From Pseudomonas vancouverensis (GTDB taxonomy: Bacteria > Pseudomonadota > Gammaproteobacteria > Pseudomonadales > Pseudomonadaceae), in assembly GCF_004348895.1 (NCBI RefSeq), contig NZ_RRZK01000008.1, forward strand, positions 186,001 through 250,000: a DNA stretch of 64,000 nt, read 5' to 3'. Positions 53,454 through 61,197 of this stretch are shown one piece after another. The notes beneath the pieces are model-generated. The model searched no databases. It was not told where the DNA came from and worked only from the letters and a program-made list of their open reading frames with translations. The position numbers were made by a program, and so were the translations under genes. Numbering within the stretch: position 1 is the first letter of the stretch; each line of letters begins with the position of its first letter.

Positions 53454-54269
53454 TCAAGCGTTCAATACAGCATCCGCGAGTGTTCCTGAAAAAGTTATCT
53501 CTACCGGCCCGGTGAGAAAGACGGGGCCTGCGCCATCCCATTGAACCGTGACAACGCCGCCGTCACATTCCACTTCAACACAACTGTCCAACAAGCCACG
53601 ACGAATGCCGTTCACCACGGCGCCGCAACAGCAGGAGCCTGACCCCAGCGGAATACCTCCGCCACGCTCCCAAATTCGCAAGCGGATGTGCGCTCGGTCA
53701 ATGACCTGGACGAAATGCACGTTCGTTCTGAGGGGGAACAAGGGATCGTTTTCAATTGCAGGTCCAATCGTCGCTACTTCAATGGCTGCCAGGTCATCCA
53801 CAAAGTAAGTGCAGTGCGGATTTCCCATGCTGCAGGCGGCCGGGTCACCGGCCAGTGGCAACACTGACGTGTCCATTTCCAGCGCCAGAGGAATGTCAGA
53901 CCAGCCTGAAAGTGGCTTGCCCATGTCGACGGAAATGGCGCCGGTCGAAGTTCGTTGGCACGTCAGCAGGCCACGCTGGGTTCGCAGTACTACCGACGTC
54001 AGGCTGGATTCGCGCATCAGCCTATCCGCAGCCCCCCGGGTTGCGCTGCCGCAAGCGCCGAGCGTTGAGCCATCGGCATTCCAGAATACCAAACGCGCAT
54101 CGGCATCATCGCAATCGAGCACCACCGCGAGTTGATTGAAGCCGATTCCGCGGTTGCGGTCTCCCATTCGCCGCGCCAGATGGCTGGTGATTGGATTCGG
54201 TGAGTTTCGCGAGTCCACGATTACGAAATCATCGCCATTGGCGTGCATTTTATGAAAGCTCAACGGCAT
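53454..54269 (-). CDS. diaminopimelate epimerase-like (DapF) paralogue with altered catalytic residues
   Basis: A 271-residue protein with the two-lobed DapF fold: SFHKMHANGDDFVIVD at the N-terminus, NADGS before Cys73, MGNPHCTYFVDD, and the second-lobe ERGGG block. Two changes stand out. The usual Cys in the ERGxGETxACGTG motif is Ser210 here (ERGGGIPLGSGSC), and the canonical Asp in GFDQ is Asn45. The Asn after the first catalytic Cys is Ser75. The PLP-independent two-cysteine mechanism would therefore lack one base, unless a neighbouring Cys (213-215) substitutes. It is probably not the housekeeping DapF, which in pseudomonads sits beside lysA. Confidence 0.8.
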   Translation of the reverse strand: MPLSFHKMHANGDDFVIVDSRNSPNPITSHLARRMGDRNRGIGFNQLAVVLDCDDADARLVFWNADGSTLGACGSATRGAADRLMRESSLTSVVLRTQRGLLTCQRTSTGAISVDMGKPLSGWSDIPLALEMDTSVLPLAGDPAACSMGNPHCTYFVDDLAAIEVATIGPAIENDPLFPLRTNVHFVQVIDRAHIRLRIWERGGGIPLGSGSCCCGAVVNGIRRGLLDSCVEVECDGGVVTVQWDGAGPVFLTGPVEITFSGTLADAVLNA

Positions 54270-54354
54270 AAATAGACCCGATGCAGAGACAGGGTAGGGA
54301 TGGACGTTTGCAAGCGATCTATCCCTGTTCGCGCGACTTCGGCAAGCGCCAGCA

Positions 54355-55194
54355 TCACCCCAAATCACCGGCCGAATGCCGTTCCGGCACCTGACTGTCC
54401 TCATCCCCCCAGGTCCGATTGACCCGTTGCCCGCGAATCACCGCCGGCCGTTTGGCGATGTCTTCGGCCCAGCGCTGCACATGGGTGTATTCGTGGGCGG
54501 AAAGGAACTCCGCCGCCGAGTACACCTTGTCACGCACCAGTTGGCCGTACCAAGGCCAGACGGCGATGTCGGCGATGCTGTAGTGGTCGCCGGCCAGGTA
54601 GGGCGTTTCGGCGAGGCGGCGATCCAGCACGTCCAGCTGGCGTTTGGTTTCCATGGTGAAGCGGTCGATCGGGTATTCGAGCTTCTCCGGTGCATAGGCG
54701 TAGAAGTGTCCGAAGCCACCGCCCAGGTAGGGTGCTGCGCCCATTTGCCAGAACAGCCAGTTCAGGGTTTCGGTACGACCGGCGGGATCCTTGGGCAGGA
54801 AGGCGCCGAACTTCTCGGCGAGGTACAGCAGGATCGAACCGGACTCGAACACGCGGGTCGGTGGCTGCGTGCTGTGATCCATCAAGGCCGGAATCTTCGA
54901 GTTCGGGTTGACCTCGACGAAGCCGCTGGAGAACTGATCGCCCTCGCCGATGCGGATCAGCCAGGCGTCGTACTCGGCGCCGCTGTGCCCGAGAGCCAGC
55001 AACTCTTCCAGCATGATGGTGACTTTCACGCCGTTGGGCGTGGCCAGGGAATACAGCTGCAAGGGATGTTTGCCCACCGGCAGCGCTTTGTCGTGGGTCG
55101 GGCCGGCAGTAGGGCGGTTGATGTTGGCGAACTGGCCACCGGACGGGGCAGTGTGTTTCCAGACCTTGGGAGGCACGTAGGACGCTTTGCTCAT
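54355..55194 (-). CDS. yghU: glutathione S-transferase, YghU type
   Basis: A 279-residue GST with the long N-terminal extension (SYVPPKVWKHTAPSGGQFANINRP) specific to YghU/YfcG-like enzymes. The thioredoxin lobe includes LYSLATPNGVKVTIMLEEL, PNSKIPALMD and FESGSILLYLAEKFG, and the helical C-terminal lobe includes HYSIADIAVWPWYG. YghU enzymes bind two glutathiones and act as disulfide reductases or peroxidases. It is 85 bp upstream of the DapF-like gene on the same strand. Confidence 0.88.
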   Translation of the reverse strand: MSKASYVPPKVWKHTAPSGGQFANINRPTAGPTHDKALPVGKHPLQLYSLATPNGVKVTIMLEELLALGHSGAEYDAWLIRIGEGDQFSSGFVEVNPNSKIPALMDHSTQPPTRVFESGSILLYLAEKFGAFLPKDPAGRTETLNWLFWQMGAAPYLGGGFGHFYAYAPEKLEYPIDRFTMETKRQLDVLDRRLAETPYLAGDHYSIADIAVWPWYGQLVRDKVYSAAEFLSAHEYTHVQRWAEDIAKRPAVIRGQRVNRTWGDEDSQVPERHSAGDLG

Positions 55195-55314
55195 GGGACG
55201 ACCCTCAACGTTAACTGGCTGTGATCACATCGACCACGGAAGGACAATGTGACCGACCATGCCAGAAGGCAGGGCGCTTGTCATCGTGTCCATGGCTATG
55301 ACCATTGCCCTGCA

Positions 55315-56238
55315 TCAATGGGATTGCACAGCCTCGTCCTGATCAAAAGCGCCGCCCAGGTACCGCGTCAGATGGTCGTACACCAGGCGAACACGGGCGG
55401 GTACCGGGCCGCGTTGCGGACGGTAGATGAACAGGTCCAGAGGCTCCGGCGCACTTTGAGGCAGCAGCTCAATCAGGCGTCCGCTGGCGATGTGGGCACT
55501 GACCATGTAATCGGGTAGCTGGGCGATGCACAGGCCGCACAGCGCCGCTTCGCATTCGGCTTCCTGGTCGTCACTGGTGAACGCCGGGTGGCTGGGCACG
55601 AACTGCGGCTGGTCGGCAAAGTACCAGGGCCAGATGCGTCCGTTGTTGCGGTCCACCAGTGCCGACAGGGGCAGGCGTTGCAGATCGAGCGGGTTGTCCG
55701 GCAGGCCGCAGCGCTCAAGCAGTTCGGGTGTCGCCACCACCTGCAAGGCAATCGGCCGGACCACCCGGGCGATGTAGCTGCGGTCGCGGACCGTGCCGAT
55801 GCGAATGCCGATGTCGATCTGCGCTTCCACAGCGTCAGCCATCACGTCATTGAGGCGCAGGTCCAGTTCGATCTCCGGGTGTTCACGCAACAAGGGCGCC
55901 AGCAGCGGCACCAGCACGCGATGGCCGATGGACTGGGTCACGGTCATCCGCACCCGGCCGCCCAAAGTCTGGTCGCGGCCTCGGCTGTGTTGATGAAACA
56001 ACTGATCGATGCCGCCGAGTGCAGGCCGTGCCTCTTCTACCAGGCGCGTGCCGAAGGCACTGAGCTGCACCTGGCGTGTGCTGCGATGAAACAGCGGTTC
56101 GCCAAACAGGCGTTCCAGTTCCTTGACCGCGCGGGTGACGGCCTGGGGTGAGATGCCCAGGCAGTGGGCAGCCTCACGAAAGCTGCTGGACTCGGCGGCA
56201 CAGCAGAAGATGCGCAACAGTTCGGTGCGATTGAGCAT
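55315..56238 (-). CDS. LysR-family regulator
   Basis: A 307-residue LTTR. The HTH reads FCCAAESSSFREAAHCLGISPQAVTRAVKELERLFG and the effector domain starts near residue 90. It is divergent from an SDR gene with 120 bp between starts, so SDR control is likely. Subfamily: the CrgA/AaeR-like group, often near redox genes. Confidence 0.87.
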   Translation of the reverse strand: MLNRTELLRIFCCAAESSSFREAAHCLGISPQAVTRAVKELERLFGEPLFHRSTRQVQLSAFGTRLVEEARPALGGIDQLFHQHSRGRDQTLGGRVRMTVTQSIGHRVLVPLLAPLLREHPEIELDLRLNDVMADAVEAQIDIGIRIGTVRDRSYIARVVRPIALQVVATPELLERCGLPDNPLDLQRLPLSALVDRNNGRIWPWYFADQPQFVPSHPAFTSDDQEAECEAALCGLCIAQLPDYMVSAHIASGRLIELLPQSAPEPLDLFIYRPQRGPVPARVRLVYDHLTRYLGGAFDQDEAVQSH

Positions 56239-56358
56239 GGGATTGTTCCGATTTCTGGAATTCCTAAATCCTATCTATTCCATTCATTCCCCTAAAGCTT
56301 TTTTCCATACTCGCCTCACGCAGAACGCTTCTGCCTTTATCCAAGTGAGGACATCAAG

Positions 56359-57102
56359 ATGAGCAACAACATCAGCGGCAAGGTTGTGGTGATTACCGGC
56401 GCCAGCAGCGGCCTGGGTGAGAGCACGGCGCGGTATCTGGCGGCACGCGGTGCCAAGGTGGTATTGGCGGCACGCCGTGAAGAGCGCTTGCAGGCCATTG
56501 CCGAAGAGATTCGCGCTGCCGGTGGTGACGCGCTGGCGGTGGCCACGGACGTGACGGTGCAGGCTCAGGTGCAAGCGCTGGTGGCAGCCACGCTCGAGCA
56601 GTTCGGCCGAATAGACGTGATGGTCAACAACTCCGGACTGATGGCGATTGCCCCCATCGCTCAAGGGCGCACGGACGAATGGGACCGGATGATCGACATC
56701 AACATCAAGGGTGTCCTGTACGGCATTGCCGCTGCGTTGCCGGTCATGCAGCAGCAGAACAGTGGGCACATCATCAACATCGCCTCGGTTGCCGGGATCA
56801 AGGTGTTCGCACCCGGTGGCACGGTCTACAGCGCCACCAAGTTTGCGGTGCGCGCGATCACTGAGGGCTTGCGCATGGAAGTGGGCGGCAACATTCGTGC
56901 GACCCTGGTTTCCCCGGGCGCGGTGGACTCGGAGCTCAAGTACGGCAGTGCCGATGAGGCTTCGACGCAGAATCTCAACGAGTTCTACAAACAGGCGATT
57001 GCCGCCGAATCGGTCGCACGGGCCATTGCCTATGCCATCGAACAACCAGCGGACGTTGATATCAGTGAGGTGGTGCTGCGCCCGACCGTGCAGGAGTTCT
57101 GA
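56359..57102 (+). CDS. classical SDR oxidoreductase
   Basis: A 247-residue classical short-chain dehydrogenase with the cofactor motif TGASSGLGE at about 13-21, NNSGLMAI (the NNAG equivalent), a Ser in NIASVAGIK and the YSATKFAVR Tyr/Lys. An Arg-rich segment after the second strand (LAARREERLQ) suggests NADP(H) preference. It is divergent from the LysR gene. The substrate is unknown. Confidence 0.87.
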   Translation: MSNNISGKVVVITGASSGLGESTARYLAARGAKVVLAARREERLQAIAEEIRAAGGDALAVATDVTVQAQVQALVAATLEQFGRIDVMVNNSGLMAIAPIAQGRTDEWDRMIDINIKGVLYGIAAALPVMQQQNSGHIINIASVAGIKVFAPGGTVYSATKFAVRAITEGLRMEVGGNIRATLVSPGAVDSELKYGSADEASTQNLNEFYKQAIAAESVARAIAYAIEQPADVDISEVVLRPTVQEF

Positions 57103-57121
57103 GTTTTAATCGCTGACCCCG

Positions 57122-57156
57122 CTGCTCTCCTGCCCGAAGTCGGGGCAGGAGAGCAG
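57122..57156. terminator. bidirectional 14-bp stem terminator
   Basis: CTGCTCTCCTGCCC at 57122-57135 pairs perfectly with GGGCAGGAGAGCAG at 57143-57156, between the convergent SDR and TonB-receptor stops. Confidence 0.8.
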
Positions 57157-57162
57157 TGGGCT

Positions 57163-59289
57163 TTAGAGCAGACTCCACGACACTCCGACATACGCCGCCA
57201 TGCCTTCATCCGGCGTTGAACGCGCCGCATCCAGCCCTTTGTCGTCATAGCCCGGCGTCACGGTAGCGGCGTAGTGCTTGTCGGTCAGGTTGCGCAGGTC
57301 CAGCCAGGTCTGCCAGTCGCCCTTGGGCGCGTTGTAGCCGAGGGTGGCGCCGAACAGTGCGTAGGGATCGGCGTAGTAGCTGTTGGCGTAATCGACTGCG
57401 ACCTTGGACACCAGTTGCGTGTTCACCCCAGCGAAAAAGCCCTGCGCCCAGTCGTAGCGCAACTCGCCCTGGTAGTAATGCATCGGCAGGCCCGGCAGGC
57501 GGTTGTCGCCGAAGCGCTGGTCGTCACGGTAGTGGAAGTCGCTAAAGGTGTAGCTCTGGCGCAGGCTCAACTGATCGCCATTGCCCGGCGCCCACAAGGT
57601 GCTCAGCAGACTGGCTTCCACACCCTGATGCACGGTGGGGCTGGCGTTGAGTTCGTAGGGCGTGGTGGCGTTGGCATCCGGCAGCACCGAGAGCAATTCG
57701 TGGCGCACCTGGGCGTAGTACCAGGCCAGGCTCCATTGCCCGGCCAGGCTGTCGCCGCGTCCGCCGATTTCCAGGGTGGTGGCGGTCTGGTTTTGCAGCT
57801 TGACCGGATCGCTCTGGGTCCCGGTGGCCGGGCCACTGCCGGCCGGGAAGCGAATGTTGGAGCTGTAGATCAACGACCAGGGATGCGGCGCCTCCACCGA
57901 GCGGCTGAGGTTGCCGAACACTTGCAGGTCTGGATTCACCTGATAACGCAGGCCCAGGCGCGGCGCGTAGTCCCAGTCGTGCAGGCTGGTCTTGCCGCCA
58001 CTCGCGGGGTAGGTCACGTCGCTTTCGCGGCGGGTGTAGATCGCCGCGAGGCCGGTGGTCAGCCACAGGTCGTCGGCGATTTCCAGGTCGTTGCCGACGT
58101 GCAGGACGCTGTCCGAACCCTGATAGGTGAAGTTGCGCATCAGCGTGCCCGGCGTGTAGCCGGCGGTGTTGCCCGTAGGGATACGCACAAATTCGCTGGC
58201 ACCGTCATTGGGCAGGTGTTTGGTAGTGCGCAGGCCCAGGGTGCTGTGGCTTTCCATACCCCAAAGGGTGTCGCGACGTTTGTAGTCGAAAGTGCCGCTG
58301 ACATCGGTGTACGCCACCTTGAGACGGTTCGGGCCTTCGCGCAGGTCCATCGGGTAGTCGTGATAGACCAGGCCGGTCTGGATGCTCGAATCGTCATCGA
58401 TGTAGTAAGTGGTCTTGTTGCCGATGAAGGTGCTGCCCGGTTCGTCGCGGCTGTCGTTGCGCGCTACATAGGCCGGGTTGGCCGCCCGTGGGTCGTGTTC
58501 GATGGATTGCTTGGTCACGCGCCCGGCGAGGTCGTTGTCGGTCTCGCGATGGCGGAAATAGAAGCGGGTTTCCAGGTTCGGGTTGAAGCGATAGCCGAAG
58601 TTGGCGATCACCCCCTGGCTCTTGCTCGCGGTGTGGTCCTGATAGCCGTCGGCGTTGGCATCGGTGATCGCCGTGTAGTAGTCGAAAGCCCCCAGCACTT
58701 GCCCTGAGCTGACCTGGCGTTGCTGATAGCCGTGGCTGCCGGTCGCGTAGCGCACTTGCAATTTCGGCGAGTCGTAGCCGGTGTGGCTGACGTAATCGAT
58801 GGCGCCACCCAGGGCCAATGCGCCCCGATCAAAACCATTGGCGCCACGCAGCACTTCCACGCGATCGAGCCACAGCGGTTCCAGCAGCTCATAAGGCGTG
58901 CCGCCAGGGCCGGTCAGCGGCAGGCCGTCGAGCATGGTGTACAGGCCCGACGCGTGGGCGCCCGGTGCGCGGTTGATGCCGGATCCGCGGATCGAAATCT
59001 TCACCCCTTCGTTGCCGGCCGACTGCGCATACACCCCCGGTTGATAGGCCAGCACATCCTGATTGCTCGCCACGCGGCCTTGCAAAGGACGGCGCATGTC
59101 GACCAGATTGCTGCCACCGGGCACCTCGGCCAGCCGCGCCTTGGCGTCCTCGATGCCTTGATCCTCGTCGCTACGGTCCTCGGCGCCGATCAGCACTTGC
59201 CCCAGCTCCAGGCCTTCAGCGGTCGCCATGGCCGGATAAACAAGGGCCAGGCCGAGCAACGCGGCGGGCAAGGATTTGGGCGAGGGCAT
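57163..59289 (-). CDS. TonB-dependent outer-membrane receptor (FecA-like)
   Basis: A 708-residue receptor. The signal peptide ends near MATA at residue 24. The plug domain spans about 45-170, with DVLAYQPGVYAQSAGNEGVKISIRGSG and RVEVLRGANGFD, and a barrel of about 540 residues follows, ending VSWSLL. It has no N-terminal signalling extension and no adjacent sigma/anti-sigma genes, so it is a simple transducer-type receptor. Ligand unknown; FecA-like ferric-carboxylate or other metal chelates are possible. ATG 59289 has GGAG 9 bases upstream. Confidence 0.87.
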   Translation of the reverse strand: MPSPKSLPAALLGLALVYPAMATAEGLELGQVLIGAEDRSDEDQGIEDAKARLAEVPGGSNLVDMRRPLQGRVASNQDVLAYQPGVYAQSAGNEGVKISIRGSGINRAPGAHASGLYTMLDGLPLTGPGGTPYELLEPLWLDRVEVLRGANGFDRGALALGGAIDYVSHTGYDSPKLQVRYATGSHGYQQRQVSSGQVLGAFDYYTAITDANADGYQDHTASKSQGVIANFGYRFNPNLETRFYFRHRETDNDLAGRVTKQSIEHDPRAANPAYVARNDSRDEPGSTFIGNKTTYYIDDDSSIQTGLVYHDYPMDLREGPNRLKVAYTDVSGTFDYKRRDTLWGMESHSTLGLRTTKHLPNDGASEFVRIPTGNTAGYTPGTLMRNFTYQGSDSVLHVGNDLEIADDLWLTTGLAAIYTRRESDVTYPASGGKTSLHDWDYAPRLGLRYQVNPDLQVFGNLSRSVEAPHPWSLIYSSNIRFPAGSGPATGTQSDPVKLQNQTATTLEIGGRGDSLAGQWSLAWYYAQVRHELLSVLPDANATTPYELNASPTVHQGVEASLLSTLWAPGNGDQLSLRQSYTFSDFHYRDDQRFGDNRLPGLPMHYYQGELRYDWAQGFFAGVNTQLVSKVAVDYANSYYADPYALFGATLGYNAPKGDWQTWLDLRNLTDKHYAATVTPGYDDKGLDAARSTPDEGMAAYVGVSWSLL

Positions 59290-59527
59290 CGGGGAAACTC
59301 CAGTCAGGAACGGACAATGAACAGTGCGACGTTGCAAGGAACGAAGGAAACACATGGGGATTTTGCTTTTTGTTGTCGAACAGGGCCGGGTCGGCACGAA
59401 CGCCGCGATCAATCCGTCGGGCCTGACTTGTTAGCAAATGTGCGAATGTTATCAAGCGGTTAGTCAGCCATGAAGCCTCGCTGATAAAGTCGGCAGCGCG
59501 ATCAACACCAATAAACAGGAGTTACAC

Positions 59528-59704
59528 ATGAGTGATTATGGATGGGCGCTGGTTTTGGCATTCGTGGTGGTTGTGGGGGCCTTCAGGATCTTCACCCGGC
59601 GAACAGGCAAGCGATTGACGCCGATGCAGGCGATGCTGCCAATCCCGGTTTCATTTGTCGCGGCGGCGATCTTCGTTTCAGCCTGGCGTGCCGTTCAGGG
59701 CTAA
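59528..59704 (+). CDS. 58-residue small membrane protein
   Basis: The frame starts MSDYGWALVLAFVVVVGAFR and has two hydrophobic segments (about 6-20 and 36-52) separated by a basic loop with RRTGKR. AGGAG lies 5 bases before the ATG (CAGGAGTTACACATG). The stop is TAA at 59702. Function unknown; no neighbour suggests one. Confidence 0.6.
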   Translation: MSDYGWALVLAFVVVVGAFRIFTRRTGKRLTPMQAMLPIPVSFVAAAIFVSAWRAVQG

Positions 59705-59833
59705 GCGGGCAGGGCGTATCAAGCGAGATGCAACATCGCGCTCGGAATACCGGCCAGAAGCCAGCACGAATGCTTGCAGGTTCCGGTGGTGATCGGGATA
59801 TGATCGCGCTACACGAACCGGACCCTCTCCACC

Positions 59834-60697
59834 ATGCCCGTCGACCTGCAAGCGCTCTACCCCAAACTGATCAATCTGATGCTGGACACGATCTTCGTGG
59901 TCGATCGCGACAACCAGATCGTGTTTGTGAGCGATGCCTGCGAGACGCTGCTCGGCTATCGCGCCGAGGAACTGACAGGCACCCCGATCACCCGGTACAT
60001 CCACCCCGACGACCTGACGATTACCCGCGCCTCCATCGTCCGGGTCATGAATGGCCAGGCGCACATGGATTTCCGCAACCGTTACATTCGCAAGGATGGC
60101 GGTATCGTGCACATCCTCTGGGCGGCGTTCTGGTCGGAGGAAGTCGGTGCGCGGATCGGCGTTGCCCGTGATGTCACGGCCCTGCGCCAGGCCGAAACGG
60201 AGCTGCATTTTCTCGCTCACCACGACCCGCTGACCGCACTGACCAACCGCTCGCTGTTCAACGAGCGCTTCGACGCGGCCCTGCACGCGGCGCGGCGCCA
60301 CAACAACAGCCTGGCGCTGCTGTTTCTCGATATCAACGACTTCAAGGGCATCAACGACGTCCATGGGCATGCCGCGGGTGACCGGGTGCTGTGCACCATT
60401 GCGCGCCGTCTGGAAAGTTGCGTAGGGACGACCGATACCGTTTCCAGAATCGGTGGCGATGAGTTCACGGTGCTGTTGACCGACATCCAGTCCGAAGACG
60501 CCGTGGCTCAGAAGATGGCGCAAATCCGTAAGGTCATGGCCGAACCGCTGGGCTTGGAGTTCGGCGCAATCAGGATGCCGTCCTGCAGCATAGGCGTGGC
60601 CTGCTTCCCCGCAGACGGTGAGGATGCTGATGCGCTACTCAGTCACGCGGACGGCGACATGTACCGGATCAAGCGGCAGAAGACTGCTGCGAATTGA
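59834..60697 (+). CDS. PAS-GGDEF diguanylate cyclase
   Basis: A 287-residue cytoplasmic protein: PAS domain at about 10-115 (DTIFVVDRDNQIVFVSDACE, then the PAC part RDVTALRQAE) and GGDEF domain at about 120-280, with an intact GGDEF at residues 207-211 and the HHDPLTALTNR start. The usual RxxD inhibitory site is missing (GTTD), so product feedback may be weak. It would make cyclic-di-GMP in response to a PAS-sensed signal. No membrane segments. Confidence 0.88.
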   Translation: MPVDLQALYPKLINLMLDTIFVVDRDNQIVFVSDACETLLGYRAEELTGTPITRYIHPDDLTITRASIVRVMNGQAHMDFRNRYIRKDGGIVHILWAAFWSEEVGARIGVARDVTALRQAETELHFLAHHDPLTALTNRSLFNERFDAALHAARRHNNSLALLFLDINDFKGINDVHGHAAGDRVLCTIARRLESCVGTTDTVSRIGGDEFTVLLTDIQSEDAVAQKMAQIRKVMAEPLGLEFGAIRMPSCSIGVACFPADGEDADALLSHADGDMYRIKRQKTAAN

Positions 60698-60813
60698 GCA
60701 GCCCCGTTTGCGTCAACATCCCAAGCCGATGCTGGCGTCAGGCGGGGTGATCATGGCGACCTTCAGGTTTGCCGATCGCTGACGATACAGTCCTTACAAC
60801 GAGGAGCGTCAGC

Positions 60814-61194
60814 ATGAAAAAACAATACCTATCGCTTGGCGTCATGGTTCTTTTCGGCTTGAGCGGGAATTGCCTGGCAAATGGAACGGCAGAGCAGGGC
60901 AGCCTGCGCATCCAGGGGTACATTACCGAAACCTTGTGCACACCTGCTTCCAGGGCGGGAACGGACGGGCAGGCCATCATCCAGCTGACCCAGTGTCCTG
61001 GCGACACGCGCGACAACGTCATGAACGCAAGCCGCCTGGCGCCGACCATGACGGTCAGCGCTGTCGGAAACTCTTCTGGCGAAGCCCGAGTCAATGCCAT
61101 CGGTGCCAAGGCTGATAACCGCTACACCCTGGTCGACAGCAAAGGCCAACCGATGGAGACCGGCGCCTACGTCGTGACCCTGACCTATCGCTAG
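60814..61194 (+). CDS. type 1 pilin-like fimbrial subunit
   Basis: A 126-residue exported protein; signal peptide about 22 residues (MKKQYLSLGVMVLFGLSGNCLA). GSLRIQGYITETLC near the mature N-terminus, a second Cys in QLTQCP and a C-terminal strand YVVTLTYR with penultimate Tyr match the pilin fold recognised by PapD-type chaperones. It is shorter than standard major pilins. It is on the opposite strand to the usher, with 3 bp between stops. GAGGAG precedes the ATG. Confidence 0.72.
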   Translation: MKKQYLSLGVMVLFGLSGNCLANGTAEQGSLRIQGYITETLCTPASRAGTDGQAIIQLTQCPGDTRDNVMNASRLAPTMTVSAVGNSSGEARVNAIGAKADNRYTLVDSKGQPMETGAYVVTLTYR

Positions 61195-61197
61195 CAC

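Noticed and set aside
55176..55188. CGTAGGACGC at the start of the GST gene as a TGTAGGA-type site
   Set aside because: It is inside the coding sequence and explained by the conserved N-terminal codons of the GST.
59431..59461. Possible Fur or Zur box upstream of the TonB-dependent receptor
   Set aside because: Hand alignment to the Fur 19-mer gave fewer than half the positions, and the partial TGTTATC match to a Zur box is not symmetrical.
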